Shown piece by piece: positions 53,563-61,766 of a stretch of 64,000 bases of DNA. The notes beneath the pieces were generated by a model. It was not told the DNA's origin, did not search any database, and was given only the letters and a program-made list of their open reading frames with translations. Numbering within the stretch: the first letter of the stretch is position 1; each line of letters begins with the position of its first letter. The position numbers were made by a program, and so were the translations under genes. The DNA comes from Billgrantia ethanolica (GTDB taxonomy: Bacteria > Pseudomonadota > Gammaproteobacteria > Pseudomonadales > Halomonadaceae). Location: assembly GCF_021404305.1 (NCBI RefSeq), contig NZ_JABFTX010000004.1, forward strand, positions 62,001-126,000, in the 5' to 3' direction.

Positions 53563-54531
53563 ATGAAAATGAAACTGCTGGGTACTGCCATTCTCTCTTC
53601 CGCCATGGCCTTCGGCGCAGCCGGCATGGCCCAGGCCGAGGACTTCCCGTCCAAGCCGGTGACCATGGTGATCGGCTGGGGTGCCGGCGGCAGCACCGAC
53701 ATCCAGGGCCGCGTGCTGGCCGACATCCTCTCCGAGGAACTCGGTCAGCCGGTCAACGTGGTCAACCAGCCTGGCGCCGGCGGCGGCGTGGCCCTGGCCC
53801 GCCTGGCCAACAGCCGTGACGAGGGCTACACCTTCGTCTTCGGCACCTCGATGACCATCACCTTCGGTCCGCTCTCCAGCGAAACCACCTACGAGCTGGA
53901 CGACTTCCGCTACGTGGCCGGCGTGACCCTCGGCCAGTCGGCCATCGTCACCGGCGAGGATCGCCCCTTCGGCGACAGCTGGGAAGAGCTGGTGGAGTAC
54001 GCCCGCGAGAACCCGGGCATGAGCTATGCCACCCAGACCGCGCTGGATCGCATGATCATCGAGTACATCGCCCAGCAGGAAGGTCTCGAGCTGCGCATCG
54101 TACCCACCTCCGGCGGCGCCGGCATGGCACCGCTGATCCTCTCCGGCGACGTCGACTTCGCCTACAGCGGCGGCACCCACTCCGGCTATGCCGAAACCGG
54201 CGAAATGCCGGTGCTGCTGAGCCTGGCCGAGGATCGTCTGGTGGCGTTCCCGGATGCGCCGACCCTGCCGGAAGCCGGTTACGACATCAATGCCGCCGAG
54301 ATCCGCGTGGCCATGGTGCCGAAGAACACCCCCGACGCCCATGTCGAGCGTCTGGCCGAGGCGCTGGAAGCGGCCACCCAGGACCCGCGCTTCATCGAGA
54401 TCACCGAGGAGCGCATCCTGATGCCGGTGACCTACATTGCCGAAGACGAGGTCACCCAGACCCTGCGCGATCAGGTGGAAGGCTACCAGGCGCTGATCGA
54501 GGAACTCGGCGGTCTGCCCGGCGAGGAGTGA
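53563..54531 (+). CDS. tctC: TTT transporter periplasmic binding protein TctC
   Basis: 322-residue Bug/TctC protein with signal peptide (MKMKLLGTAILSSAMAFGAA, cleaved after AQA). GGSTDIQGRV and VVNQPGAGGG bind the carboxylate in this family. It is a close paralogue of the orphan at 1911. An ACGAGGT ribosome site precedes the ATG. It completes an intact tctBAC operon and is probably the most abundant product. Two hairpins follow the stop. Confidence 0.95.
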   Translation: MKMKLLGTAILSSAMAFGAAGMAQAEDFPSKPVTMVIGWGAGGSTDIQGRVLADILSEELGQPVNVVNQPGAGGGVALARLANSRDEGYTFVFGTSMTITFGPLSSETTYELDDFRYVAGVTLGQSAIVTGEDRPFGDSWEELVEYARENPGMSYATQTALDRMIIEYIAQQEGLELRIVPTSGGAGMAPLILSGDVDFAYSGGTHSGYAETGEMPVLLSLAEDRLVAFPDAPTLPEAGYDINAAEIRVAMVPKNTPDAHVERLAEALEAATQDPRFIEITEERILMPVTYIAEDEVTQTLRDQVEGYQALIEELGGLPGEE

Positions 54532-54541
54532 CCCTCTCCAT

Positions 54542-54597
54542 GGCCCTGTCGTGACAGGGCCGTTCGAACGCCGACGCCGTCCCAAGGGGCGGCGTCG
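54542..54597 (+). terminator. Two successive hairpins after tctC
   Basis: Stem GGCCCTGTC / GACAGGGCC (54542-54561) and stem CGACGCCG / CGGCGTCG (54572-54597), followed by CTGTTTGC. No long T run. Confidence 0.6.
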
Positions 54598-54632
54598 CTG
54601 TTTGCATGGGCTGTACGGAAGAGGGGGCGAGT

Positions 54633-55166
54633 TCAGTCGCCCAGCGCCCCCAGGCGGTCGGCCTGGACCACCTCGATCCAGTAGCCGTCCACGTCCTTGA
54701 CGAAGATCACGTCCTTCATCTTGCCTTGGTCCGAGCGCTTGACGAACTCAACCTCATTGGCGTCGAACCACGCCTCGGCGGCATCGAGGTCGGGCACCGA
54801 AAAGCAGATATGACCGAAGCCCTGGGGCTGGGCATTGCCGTCGTGATAGGCAAAATCATCCTGGCTCTCGGTGCCCCAGTTGTGGGTCAGCTCCAGCAGG
54901 CCCGTCTGGCTGAAGGTCCACACCGTACGCTCACCCTGGTCCTCCGGTACCTGCTCGGCGTCGTCCAGCCTGGCCAGGAAGTAGAGCGAGAAGTTCATCT
55001 CCTCGAAGTCGAGCCGGCGCATGACCCGCATGCCGAACACCCGCGTATAGAAGGCCAGCGCCTTTTCCGGATCCTTCACCCGCAGCATGGTGTGGTTGAG
55101 ACGAAAGCCCTGCGAATTCGCCGTCGGTGCCTGCACGCCCGGGTGCTGCTCTCCCTTGAAGCTCAT
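54633..55166 (-). CDS. gloA: Lactoylglutathione lyase (glyoxalase I)
   Basis: 177-residue metalloenzyme that isomerises the methylglyoxal-glutathione hemithioacetal to lactoylglutathione. The length and extended N terminus resemble the eukaryotic-like/GloA1 class. Metal ligands lie in LNHTMLRVKDPEKALAFY, LLELTHNWGTES, GFGHICFSV and GYWIEVVQ. The ATG at 55166 has AGGAGA; upstream in-frame starts are unlikely. Convergent with tctC. Confidence 0.95.
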   Translation of the reverse strand: MSFKGEQHPGVQAPTANSQGFRLNHTMLRVKDPEKALAFYTRVFGMRVMRRLDFEEMNFSLYFLARLDDAEQVPEDQGERTVWTFSQTGLLELTHNWGTESQDDFAYHDGNAQPQGFGHICFSVPDLDAAEAWFDANEVEFVKRSDQGKMKDVIFVKDVDGYWIEVVQADRLGALGD

Positions 55167-55313
55167 GCGTTTCTCCTGTGCTGTCGCTGTCATCTTGCTC
55201 CTCATCATCAGGATGATGCGGATCGTTACGACGTTTTTCCAGCCGCAGGCGGCTGTCATACCCTTCGGATCGCGCTAAAGTAGGAAAAGCACCGCCATGA
55301 AGAGCGACCGCCC

Positions 55314-55844
55314 ATGCCGACCTCATCCAGGCTCGAACAGGTAGCGCCAGGGGGCTTCCGCAGCGCCGTCGGGCGCTTGCTGCGCCATCTGTCCTGGCTG
55401 CTGGCACTGGCCCTGCTGGCCGGCTGCGCCAGCCGTGACATCGCCACCCACGATCCGAGCCGCGGCCCGGACGCCCTCTCCATCGAGCGGGCGCTGATCC
55501 TGGCCACGGCCAAGAATGCCCTGGGCACGCCCTATCGCTTCGGCGGCAATACGCCGGAAGGGCTCGACTGCTCGGGCCTGGTGGAAATGGCCTACCGCGC
55601 GGCAGGCATTCAGGTGCCGCGCACCGCCGACGAGCAGTTCCGTGCCCTGCCGTCGGTGCACCAGGCCCAACCCGGCGACCTGCTGTTCTTCGGCGACCGG
55701 CGCAAGGCAACCCATGTGGGTATCTACCGCGGCAACGGCCAGATGATTCATGCGCCGGGCAGCGGGCGCGAGGTCACCAGCGTGCCGCTGCATATCGACT
55801 ACTGGCAGCAACGATTCCTGGGTGCCGCCAGCCCAGCCCCCTGA
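55314..55844 (+). CDS. NlpC/P60 family lipoprotein, putative cell-wall endopeptidase
   Basis: 176-residue lipoprotein: hydrophobic segment HLSWLLALALLAGC with lipobox Cys38, then an NlpC/P60 domain with catalytic Cys86 (LDCSGLVE), His134 (THVGIY) and His146. The motif YRFGGNTPEGLDCSG is typical. It would cut peptide cross-bridges in peptidoglycan from the periplasmic face, similar to MepS/NlpC. The long N-terminal leader before the helix may mean an internal start, but no better ribosome site is seen. Confidence 0.9.
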   Translation: MPTSSRLEQVAPGGFRSAVGRLLRHLSWLLALALLAGCASRDIATHDPSRGPDALSIERALILATAKNALGTPYRFGGNTPEGLDCSGLVEMAYRAAGIQVPRTADEQFRALPSVHQAQPGDLLFFGDRRKATHVGIYRGNGQMIHAPGSGREVTSVPLHIDYWQQRFLGAASPAP

Positions 55845-55893
55845 CCTCATCGCTCTGGTAAGATAAGTGGCTTTCCAATCCATTGGTGATGCC

Positions 55894-56505
55894 ATGCCAC
55901 TCGATCTTTCCCTCTATCTGGTTACCGACCCCGAGCTCTGCTCCCGCCACGGGCTGGTGGAGACCGTGGTGGCGGCAGTGCGTGGCGGCGTCACCGTGGT
56001 GCAGCTGCGCGACAAGCGCGCCAGCGACGACGAGATGATCGATCAGGCGTGTCGTCTCAAGGCGGCCCTGGCCGGCAGCGGCGTGCCGCTGATCGTCAAT
56101 GACCGCCTGGCGGTGGCGCTGGAAAGCGGCGCCGACGGCCTGCACATGGGCCAGGACGATGGCGACGTGGCGGCGGCCCGCGCCGCCTTGGGCCAGAGCG
56201 CCATCCTCGGGCTCTCGGTGCAGAATCACGAGCAGCTTTCTTGCCTCGACCCGACCACTCTAGACTACCTCGGCTTCGGCCCGGTGTTCGCCACCTCGAC
56301 CAAGCGCAACCACGCCACCCCGCTCGGCTTCGACGGCCTGGCCGCCCTGGTGGCGGCAAGCCCGCTGCCGGCCGTGGCCATCGGCGGTCTCAAGGCGGAG
56401 CATGCCGCAGCGGTGCGTGCCGCGGGAGCCAAAGGGCCGGCGGTGGTATCGGCAATCTGCGGACAGCCGGACGCCGAAGCCGCCGCCAGGGCGTTCTTTG
56501 CCTGA
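55894..56505 (+). CDS. thiE: Thiamine-phosphate synthase
   Basis: 203-residue TIM-barrel enzyme joining HMP-PP and thiazole phosphate in thiamine synthesis. ThiE motifs: YLVTDPELCSRHGL, GVTVVQLRDKRASDDEM, VPLIVNDRLAVALESGADGLHMGQDD (shown in blocks), LGLSVQNHEQL, YLGFGPVFATSTKRNHATPLG and PAVAIGGL. No TPP riboswitch or other thi gene is visible nearby. The ATG at 55894 fits the family; a GTG nine codons upstream is possible. Confidence 0.95.
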   Translation: MPLDLSLYLVTDPELCSRHGLVETVVAAVRGGVTVVQLRDKRASDDEMIDQACRLKAALAGSGVPLIVNDRLAVALESGADGLHMGQDDGDVAAARAALGQSAILGLSVQNHEQLSCLDPTTLDYLGFGPVFATSTKRNHATPLGFDGLAALVAASPLPAVAIGGLKAEHAAAVRAAGAKGPAVVSAICGQPDAEAAARAFFA

Positions 56506-56543
56506 AGTCAGAAAAAACCGGAATGAAGGTGGTGATGGGCCCG

Positions 56544-56588
56544 AGGTGAGAGGGTCTAAGACGAGAGAGCCTGAGATGAGAGAGCCTC
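56544..56588. repeat. Three tandem 15-bp repeats at the mntR 3' end
   Basis: Units of pattern AGATGAGAGAGCCTG at 56544, 56559 and 56574 between thiE and the convergent mntR. The last unit reaches into the mntR stop codon. Confidence 0.8.
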
Positions 56589-57069
56589 AGGCGTCGCGGC
56601 CCCCCTGTTCGCGGGTGTAGCGCTGCATGATCTCCAGGGTTTCCTGGCTGACGTGATGCTCCATGCCTTCGGCATCGATGCGCGCGGTGCGGTCGTTGAC
56701 GCCGAGGGCACGCAGGAACTGCAGCACGATGGCATGGCGCTGATGCGACATGGCCGCCATCGCCTCGCCCTTCTCGGTCAGGAACAGCGAACGGTAGGGC
56801 TTGCTGGATACCAGTCCCAGCGACTTGAGCCGGGTGACGGTCTTCGACACCGTGGCCTGACTGACCCCCATGCGAGCGGCGATATCCGTCGAGCGCGCCT
56901 CGCCCTGATGTTCGAGCAGATCGGCGATCAATTCCACGTAGTCTTCGAGAAGTTCGGTTTCGTGGGCGTTGCGCACGGCGGCGTACTGCTGCGCATGCTG
57001 GTCGCTGGGCGGCAGGGCATCCGCCTTGCGCAGGCGATCCGGGGTCACGTCGTTCGGCGAGTCGGTCAT
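56587..57069 (-). CDS. mntR: Manganese-responsive transcriptional regulator MntR
   Basis: 160-residue DtxR-family repressor. The winged helix includes TDIAARMGVSQATVSKTVTRL and GLVSSKPYRSLFLTEKGEAMA. The dimerisation/metal region has HQRHAIVLQFLRALGV and DAEGMEHHVSQETL, with the His/Glu/Asp metal-ligand set of MntR. E. coli MntR is 155 residues. The ATG at 57069 is used; an upstream TTG run is unlikely. It is divergent from the manganese ABC operon, with an MntR-like dyad between them, so autoregulation and repression of the operon by Mn2+ are expected. Confidence 0.93.
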   Translation of the reverse strand: MTDSPNDVTPDRLRKADALPPSDQHAQQYAAVRNAHETELLEDYVELIADLLEHQGEARSTDIAARMGVSQATVSKTVTRLKSLGLVSSKPYRSLFLTEKGEAMAAMSHQRHAIVLQFLRALGVNDRTARIDAEGMEHHVSQETLEIMQRYTREQGGRDA

Positions 57070-57141
57070 CGCGCCAATATAGCCAAAGTGCTCATAGGGC
57101 AGCAACAAGACCTCGATAGAGATTTCCTACTACGCTACAAG

Positions 57142-57155
57142 TTAACCTTGGCTAA
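57142..57155. promoter_or_regulatory. MntR-like operator between mntR and the manganese ABC operon
   Basis: TTAACCTTGGCTAA, a dyad with arms TTA(A/G)CC and GG(C/T)TAA, lies in the divergent promoter region 73 bp from mntR and 79 bp from the binding-protein gene. Assignment rests on position and symmetry. Confidence 0.55.
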
Positions 57156-57233
57156 AATACTGTCTATACGCTTACAAATTCACCGCGGCGTAACAACTGC
57201 CTTTCAACGCCTGGCCACAGAGGAGAGTGACCG

Positions 57234-58145
57234 ATGCCGGCCCCAAGGGGATTGCTGCTGCTCAGCGCGCTCACGTTAGCCCTGTCGACCTCGGCCCAGG
57301 CCGAAACGTCGCCCCTCAAGGTAGCGGCCACCTTCTCCGTGATCGGCGACCTGGTGCGCGACGTGGCGGGTGACGATGCCGATGTCACGGTGCTCACACC
57401 GGTAGGGGCGGAGGTCCACGAGTGGGAGCTGATTCCGAGCAATTTCATCGCCCTCGAAGAGGCCGAGGTGGTGTTCTACAACGGTTACGGTCTGGAGCAG
57501 TGGCTCTCGCAGATCAACGCCACGGTCGGCAGCGGCGTGCCGGTGGTCGCCTTGGCCGAGGAGAGCGGCTATACCACTCAGCCGATCGCCACCGGCGAAT
57601 ACGCCGGCGAGGTCGACCCGCACATGTGGATGGACCCACGCGCCGCGGCGGCATACGTGGGCGTGATCGCCGACACGCTTGCCGAGGCCCGACCCGACGC
57701 CGCCGATGCCTTCCAGGCGCGCGCCGAGGCCCTGCAGGAGTCGCTGCATGCGTTGCACGAGGAGCTGCTGGAGACGCTGGCAGACATTCCCGAGGAACGG
57801 CGCCTGCTGATCACCAGCGAAGCGGCCTTCGTCTACTTCGCCGATGCCTTCGGCTTCGAGCACGACGGCATCTGGGGCACCAACGCCGAGGAAGAGGGCT
57901 CGCCGCGCCAGATCATGCGCATCGTCGATCTGATCGAGGAGAAGCGGCCAGCCGCCATCTTCTGGGAGAGCACCATTTCCGACCGCCACGTGCGCAGCGT
58001 GGCCGACGAGACCGAGGTAGAAATCGCCGGTCCCCTCTACGTCGATTCCCTCAGCGAGCCGGACGGCGCAGCACCCGACTACGCCGGCATGCTGCGCCAC
58101 AACATCGGGCTGCTGCGCGAGGCCTTGGGAGGCACTCATGAATGA
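57234..58145 (+). CDS. Manganese/zinc ABC transporter binding protein (MntC/SitA-like)
   Basis: 303-residue cluster A-I periplasmic binding protein with a signal peptide ending AQA. Metal ligands likely include H62 (EVHEWEL), H130 (DPHMWMDP) and the Glu/Asp pair in ITSEAAFVYFADAFGF and YVDSLSEPDG. The lack of a His-rich loop, in contrast to the ZnuA at 27.9 kb, and the adjacency to mntR argue for manganese. GAGGAGA precedes the ATG. Its end overlaps the ATPase start. Confidence 0.9.
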   Translation: MPAPRGLLLLSALTLALSTSAQAETSPLKVAATFSVIGDLVRDVAGDDADVTVLTPVGAEVHEWELIPSNFIALEEAEVVFYNGYGLEQWLSQINATVGSGVPVVALAEESGYTTQPIATGEYAGEVDPHMWMDPRAAAAYVGVIADTLAEARPDAADAFQARAEALQESLHALHEELLETLADIPEERRLLITSEAAFVYFADAFGFEHDGIWGTNAEEEGSPRQIMRIVDLIEEKRPAAIFWESTISDRHVRSVADETEVEIAGPLYVDSLSEPDGAAPDYAGMLRHNIGLLREALGGTHE

Positions 58146-58929
58146 CACGGCACCGGCGCTCGAGGCACGCCGCCTCAGCGCGGCCTATCACCAGCACCCC
58201 GTGCTAGAAGACGTCACCCTGGCACTACCGCAGGGCGAGTGGACCGCCATCGTGGGGCCCAACGGGGCGGGCAAGTCTAGCCTGCTCAAGCTGGTGATCG
58301 GCGGCCTCACGCCGCTGCGCGGCGAGCTGCGTATCCTTGGCGAAAGCCCAGCGGTACAGCGCAGGGCCGGCCATATCGCCTACATGGCGCAGCAGGAGCA
58401 CATGGAGTGGGAGTTTCCCATTTCGGTACGCGAGACGGTGCTGACCGGCCGCTACGGCCTGATGCGCCAGGACCCACTGTGGCAGCGCCTGCTGCCGCGC
58501 CACTGGGCCAACCCCAGCCACCGCCAGGCCGTGGAAGCCGCGCTGGATGCCGTCGACATGGCCGAGCATGCCGAGCGCCCCATCGGCGAGCTGTCCGGCG
58601 GCCAGAAGAAGCGCGTGCTGCTGGCCCGCGCGCTGGCACAGCAGGCCAGCATCCTGCTGCTCGACGAGCCGCTGGCCGGGGTCGATCCGCCCAGCGAGGC
58701 GCTGATTCTCGCCACGCTGGAGCGTCAGCGCGACGCGGGCCGCACCGTCATCATGGTCACCCATGACATGCCCAGCGCGCGTCGCCATGCCGACCGCGTG
58801 CTGCTGATCAATCGTCAGGTCGTCGGCATGGGCACACCGGAGGAGATGCTCAGCGACGCCATGCTGGCCCGCCTGGCGGTGGGAGCGGCCTCCGGCTCCG
58901 CCTACGGGGGTGCACGTGCCGCAGCTTGA
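58138..58929 (+). CDS. Manganese ABC transporter ATP-binding protein
   Basis: 263-residue ATPase: Walker A GPNGAGKSS, Q-loop region YMAQQEHMEWEFPISVRETV, signature LSGGQKKRVLLARAL, Walker B ILLLDEPLAGVDPP, H-loop MVTHDMPSARRHADRV. The EFPISV block is typical of the Mn/Zn subclass. It overlaps the upstream gene by 8 bp and the permease by 20 bp. Confidence 0.93.
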   Translation: MNDTAPALEARRLSAAYHQHPVLEDVTLALPQGEWTAIVGPNGAGKSSLLKLVIGGLTPLRGELRILGESPAVQRRAGHIAYMAQQEHMEWEFPISVRETVLTGRYGLMRQDPLWQRLLPRHWANPSHRQAVEAALDAVDMAEHAERPIGELSGGQKKRVLLARALAQQASILLLDEPLAGVDPPSEALILATLERQRDAGRTVIMVTHDMPSARRHADRVLLINRQVVGMGTPEEMLSDAMLARLAVGAASGSAYGGARAAA

Positions 58930-59842
58930 GACGTTGGCCCAGGTGATCGATGGCCTGATCGCCCTGCTGATGCTGGTGGTGAACCTGCTGCCCGAGCCGC
59001 TGGCCGCGCCCTTCGAGTACCGTTTCATGCAGCGCGCCCTGCTCACCTCAGTGCTGGTGGGAGCGATCTGCGGCCTGCTCTCCTGCTACGTGGTGCTCAA
59101 GCGCTGGTCGCTGCTGGGCGATGCCATCTCCCATGCGGTGCTGCCCGGGGTGGCCATCGCCTACCTGCTGGGCTGGCCGTTCTTCATCGGCGCCTTCATC
59201 ACCGGCGCGCTGACCTCGCTGGGCATCGGCGCGCTGGAGCGCCATACCCGGATCAAGGCGGATGCGGCCATGGGCCTGATGTTCACCGCTGCCTTTGCCT
59301 TGGGCATCGTGATCATCAGCAAGATCGCTACCAGCACCCACCTGATGCATATTCTGTTCGGCAACGTGCTGGGCGTGCAGACCACCGCGCTGATGCTGAC
59401 GCTGGCGGCAAGCCTGGTGACCGTGCTGACCATCTGGCTCGCCTATCGACCGCTGCTGCTCTACACCTTCGATCCGCAGCAGGCCCAGGCGCTGGGCTTC
59501 AATACCAGCTTCATCCACTACGGCCTGATCCTGCTGCTGACCTTGACCATCGTCGCCAGCCTGGAGACCGTGGGCATCATCCTGGTGGTGGCGATGCTGA
59601 TCACCCCGGGCGCCACGGCCCACCTGCTGACCGACCGCTTCCCGCTGATGCTGGCGATCTCGGTCGCCGTCGGCGTCATCTCCGCCGTGGTGGGGCTGGT
59701 GCTTTCAGTGTCGCTGGACGTCGCCTCGGGCGGCGCCATCGTACTGGTGGCTTCCGGCCTGTTCCTCGTCGCCCTGCTGGCAGCTCCCAAGCACGGCCTG
59801 GTGGCGCGCCAGTGGCGGCGCTGGCGCCTGAATCGGGTTTAG
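58910..59842 (+). CDS. Manganese ABC transporter permease
   Basis: About 310-residue ABC-3 permease. Core RWSLLGDAISHAVLPGVAIAYLLG, later FGNVLGVQTTALMLTLAASLV and ITPGATAHLLTDRFP. About eight helices follow an N-terminal amphipathic stretch (PFEYRFMQRALLTSVLVG). The start is GTG at 58910 or 58916; the second has GGGGG 6 bp upstream. Last gene of the mntR-regulated operon. Confidence 0.92.
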   Translation: MHVPQLETLAQVIDGLIALLMLVVNLLPEPLAAPFEYRFMQRALLTSVLVGAICGLLSCYVVLKRWSLLGDAISHAVLPGVAIAYLLGWPFFIGAFITGALTSLGIGALERHTRIKADAAMGLMFTAAFALGIVIISKIATSTHLMHILFGNVLGVQTTALMLTLAASLVTVLTIWLAYRPLLLYTFDPQQAQALGFNTSFIHYGLILLLTLTIVASLETVGIILVVAMLITPGATAHLLTDRFPLMLAISVAVGVISAVVGLVLSVSLDVASGGAIVLVASGLFLVALLAAPKHGLVARQWRRWRLNRV

Positions 59843-59853
59843 CTAAATCGGAA

Positions 59854-60729
59854 TTAGGAGGTGGGGCGGCGTTTGAGCGTGGTCCGGCGGTCATGATAGG
59901 CGATCGCCAGGCCACTGCCGATGATCAGCACACTGCCGACGAAGACCCACAGATCCGGCATTTCCCCCCAGAACCACCATCCCAACAGCACCGCCCACAG
60001 CATGGCGGTGTAATCGAAGGGGGCGGCAATGGCCGCCGGGGCGAAGCGAAAGGCCATGGTGATGCAAGCCGTGGCCCCGATGCCGACCACCCCAGCACCG
60101 AGAAACCCTACCCAGTGCCAGGGATGCGGGTCCTGCCATACCCAGGGTAGCGCCACGGCGGTCAGCACCAGCGGTACCAGTGTCATGTAGAAGACCATGG
60201 CCCAGAGATGCTCAGTGGCACCGTAGCGCCGCGCGGTGATCATCATCAGCGCATAGAACAGCGCCGCCCCGATGAGCACCAGCGAGCCCAGTTGAAAGGC
60301 ATCGCCGCCGGGGCGGACCACGATCAACACCCCCAGAAAGCCGAACAGCGAAGCGACCAGCACCGGTGGATCGATCCGCTCGCCGAGCAGCGGCACCGAC
60401 AGCAGGGTGACGAACAGCGGAGCCACGAAGGCGATTGCCGTGGCCTCGGCCAGCGGTAGCAGGGTCAGGCCGAACACGAAGCAGACCATGGTGCCGGTAT
60501 AGATCAGGCCCCGCACCAGATGCACGCCCGGACGCCGGGTGCCCAGGGTCCGCAGCCCACCGCCGTAGTGCGCCAGCAGCGCGATCAGCGGTAGCGAGAC
60601 CAGGGTACGGAAGAAGATGATCTGCAGCGGCGAGTGCACCTCGCCCAGCCACTTGGCAATGGCATCGCCGATGGCCAGGCAGAGTACGCCGGCACACATG
60701 AACAGAATGCCCTTCAATGACGGCGACAT
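59854..60729 (-). CDS. EamA/DMT family transporter
   Basis: 291-residue inner-membrane protein with ten hydrophobic helices in two EamA repeats (GVLCLAIGDAIAKWLGEVHS with FFRTLVSLPLIALL; second half GAALFYALMMITARRYGATE). Likely an exporter of small metabolites; substrate unknown. The ATG at 60729 has GGGAGGGG upstream. Convergent with the manganese permease, and upstream of it lies the Zur-like dyad at 60914. Confidence 0.9.
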   Translation of the reverse strand: MSPSLKGILFMCAGVLCLAIGDAIAKWLGEVHSPLQIIFFRTLVSLPLIALLAHYGGGLRTLGTRRPGVHLVRGLIYTGTMVCFVFGLTLLPLAEATAIAFVAPLFVTLLSVPLLGERIDPPVLVASLFGFLGVLIVVRPGGDAFQLGSLVLIGAALFYALMMITARRYGATEHLWAMVFYMTLVPLVLTAVALPWVWQDPHPWHWVGFLGAGVVGIGATACITMAFRFAPAAIAAPFDYTAMLWAVLLGWWFWGEMPDLWVFVGSVLIIGSGLAIAYHDRRTTLKRRPTS

Positions 60730-60911
60730 GGCCCCTCCCCCGACAGGAAAAAACCACCCCGCCGACCGGGATGGGCGGCGGGGTTTGTTGGTTAACAACC
60801 TAACGGGTGGAACGCATGGCGGCAAGTGCCATGCCCCAAGATGGCGCATTGGGTAGGGCGGAGGTCGAACCCAGAACGACGCGAGGTTTGTGGGGCATGG
60901 TCACACCATAA

Positions 60912-60928
60912 TCGTTATGTTATAACGA
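60912..60928. promoter_or_regulatory. Zur-like operator upstream of DUF1826/NikA-type genes
   Basis: TCGTTAT-GTT-ATAACGA, a perfect 7-bp-arm dyad containing the same GTTAT-N3-ATAAC core as the site before the zinc permease at 25044. It lies 121 bp before the DUF1826 gene and 183 bp from the divergent EamA gene. The rest of this 319-bp gap shows no gene. Confidence 0.65.
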
Positions 60929-61017
60929 ATCATTCTCAGCGTTCGAACGCTTGCCGCAGGCGAGCACCCTGAACCGGCTCCCGAGGCTTCGCGCCGAGCG
61001 GGTCTCGCAGCATAAAT

Positions 61018-61030
61018 GATATGTTATAGA
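61018..61030 (+). promoter_or_regulatory. Weaker second Zur-like site
   Basis: GATATGTTATAGA shares the ATGTTATA centre with the sites at 26053 and 60914 but has three arm mismatches. It lies 19 bp before the DUF1826 start codon, just upstream of its AAGGAGG ribosome site. Confidence 0.35.
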
Positions 61031-61048
61031 GTTTCACAAGGAGGTGTC

Positions 61049-61693
61049 ATGCAGCCCCGTCTCTCCCTCGATACTCCGGTGCACTGGGCGTTCGGCCAGG
61101 AGATTGAGGTGTTGCCGCGCATTTTCGACGACGACATCACCCTGGCCGTCATGCAGCGACGGCTCGACCCGGCCCTCGCCCTGGCCGTGCGCGCCCAGCT
61201 CAACGGCACCCGCTCCCTCGACTGGCACTGGCGAGGCGCCCCCGGCCAGGCAATGAAAGAGGACCTCGAGCGTCGACTCCCTGCCCCCGAGGCCGGCGCT
61301 GCGCTGGTGGAGGACGTCGGTCATATCGCCGAGGCCATGGCCTACCTCTTCTCCACCGAAGCCATCGGCATTCGTCTGCGTACGCTGGAGGGCGCCATGT
61401 GCCCGCGCTTCCACGTCGACAACCTGCCGGTGCGTCTCGTGACCACCTATGCCGGCCCAGCCAGCGAATGGCTGCCTGAGCACGCCGTCAACCGCGCCGG
61501 GCTGGGAGCTCCCCATCCCGACAAGCCCGATATCGTCGCCGATCCCGATGCCATTCGACAGCTCGCCGTGGGCGATCTGGCCCTGCTCAAGGGCTGTGGC
61601 TGGGTCGGTAACGAGGAGCGCGGCCTGGCCCACCGCAGCCCGCAGCCGGCCGCGGGCGAACGTCGCCTGCTGCTGGCGCTGGACCCAGGCTGA
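61049..61693 (+). CDS. DUF1826 family protein
   Basis: 214 residues, starting MQPRLSLDTPVHWAFGQEIE after an ideal AAGGAGG. Family blocks: GIRLRTLEGAMCPRFHVDNLPVRLV (in pieces: CPRFHVDNLPVRL), TTYAGPASEWLP and LLKGCGWVGNEERGLAHRSP. The CPRFHVD and AHRSP residues look like a metal-site set (Cys/His/Asp). DUF1826 genes are often found in zinc-starvation (Zur) regulons beside COG0523 GTPases; the Zur-like dyads upstream agree. The molecular role is not established. A nickel/peptide-type ABC operon follows by 73 bp. Confidence 0.85.
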   Translation: MQPRLSLDTPVHWAFGQEIEVLPRIFDDDITLAVMQRRLDPALALAVRAQLNGTRSLDWHWRGAPGQAMKEDLERRLPAPEAGAALVEDVGHIAEAMAYLFSTEAIGIRLRTLEGAMCPRFHVDNLPVRLVTTYAGPASEWLPEHAVNRAGLGAPHPDKPDIVADPDAIRQLAVGDLALLKGCGWVGNEERGLAHRSPQPAAGERRLLLALDPG

Positions 61694-61717
61694 CACCGCT
61701 CCGCCGTTACGCAACCT

Positions 61718-61761
61718 GTTCTTTCCACCTGAGCAATCCGTTCTTTCCACCTGAGGAAGCC
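61718..61761 (+). repeat. Direct 22-bp duplication before the NikA-like gene
   Basis: Two units beginning GTTCTTTCCACCTGAG at 61718 and 61740, differing at two positions. The second supplies GAGGAAG, the ribosome site of the downstream gene. Confidence 0.85.
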
Positions 61762-61766
61762 CGGCA

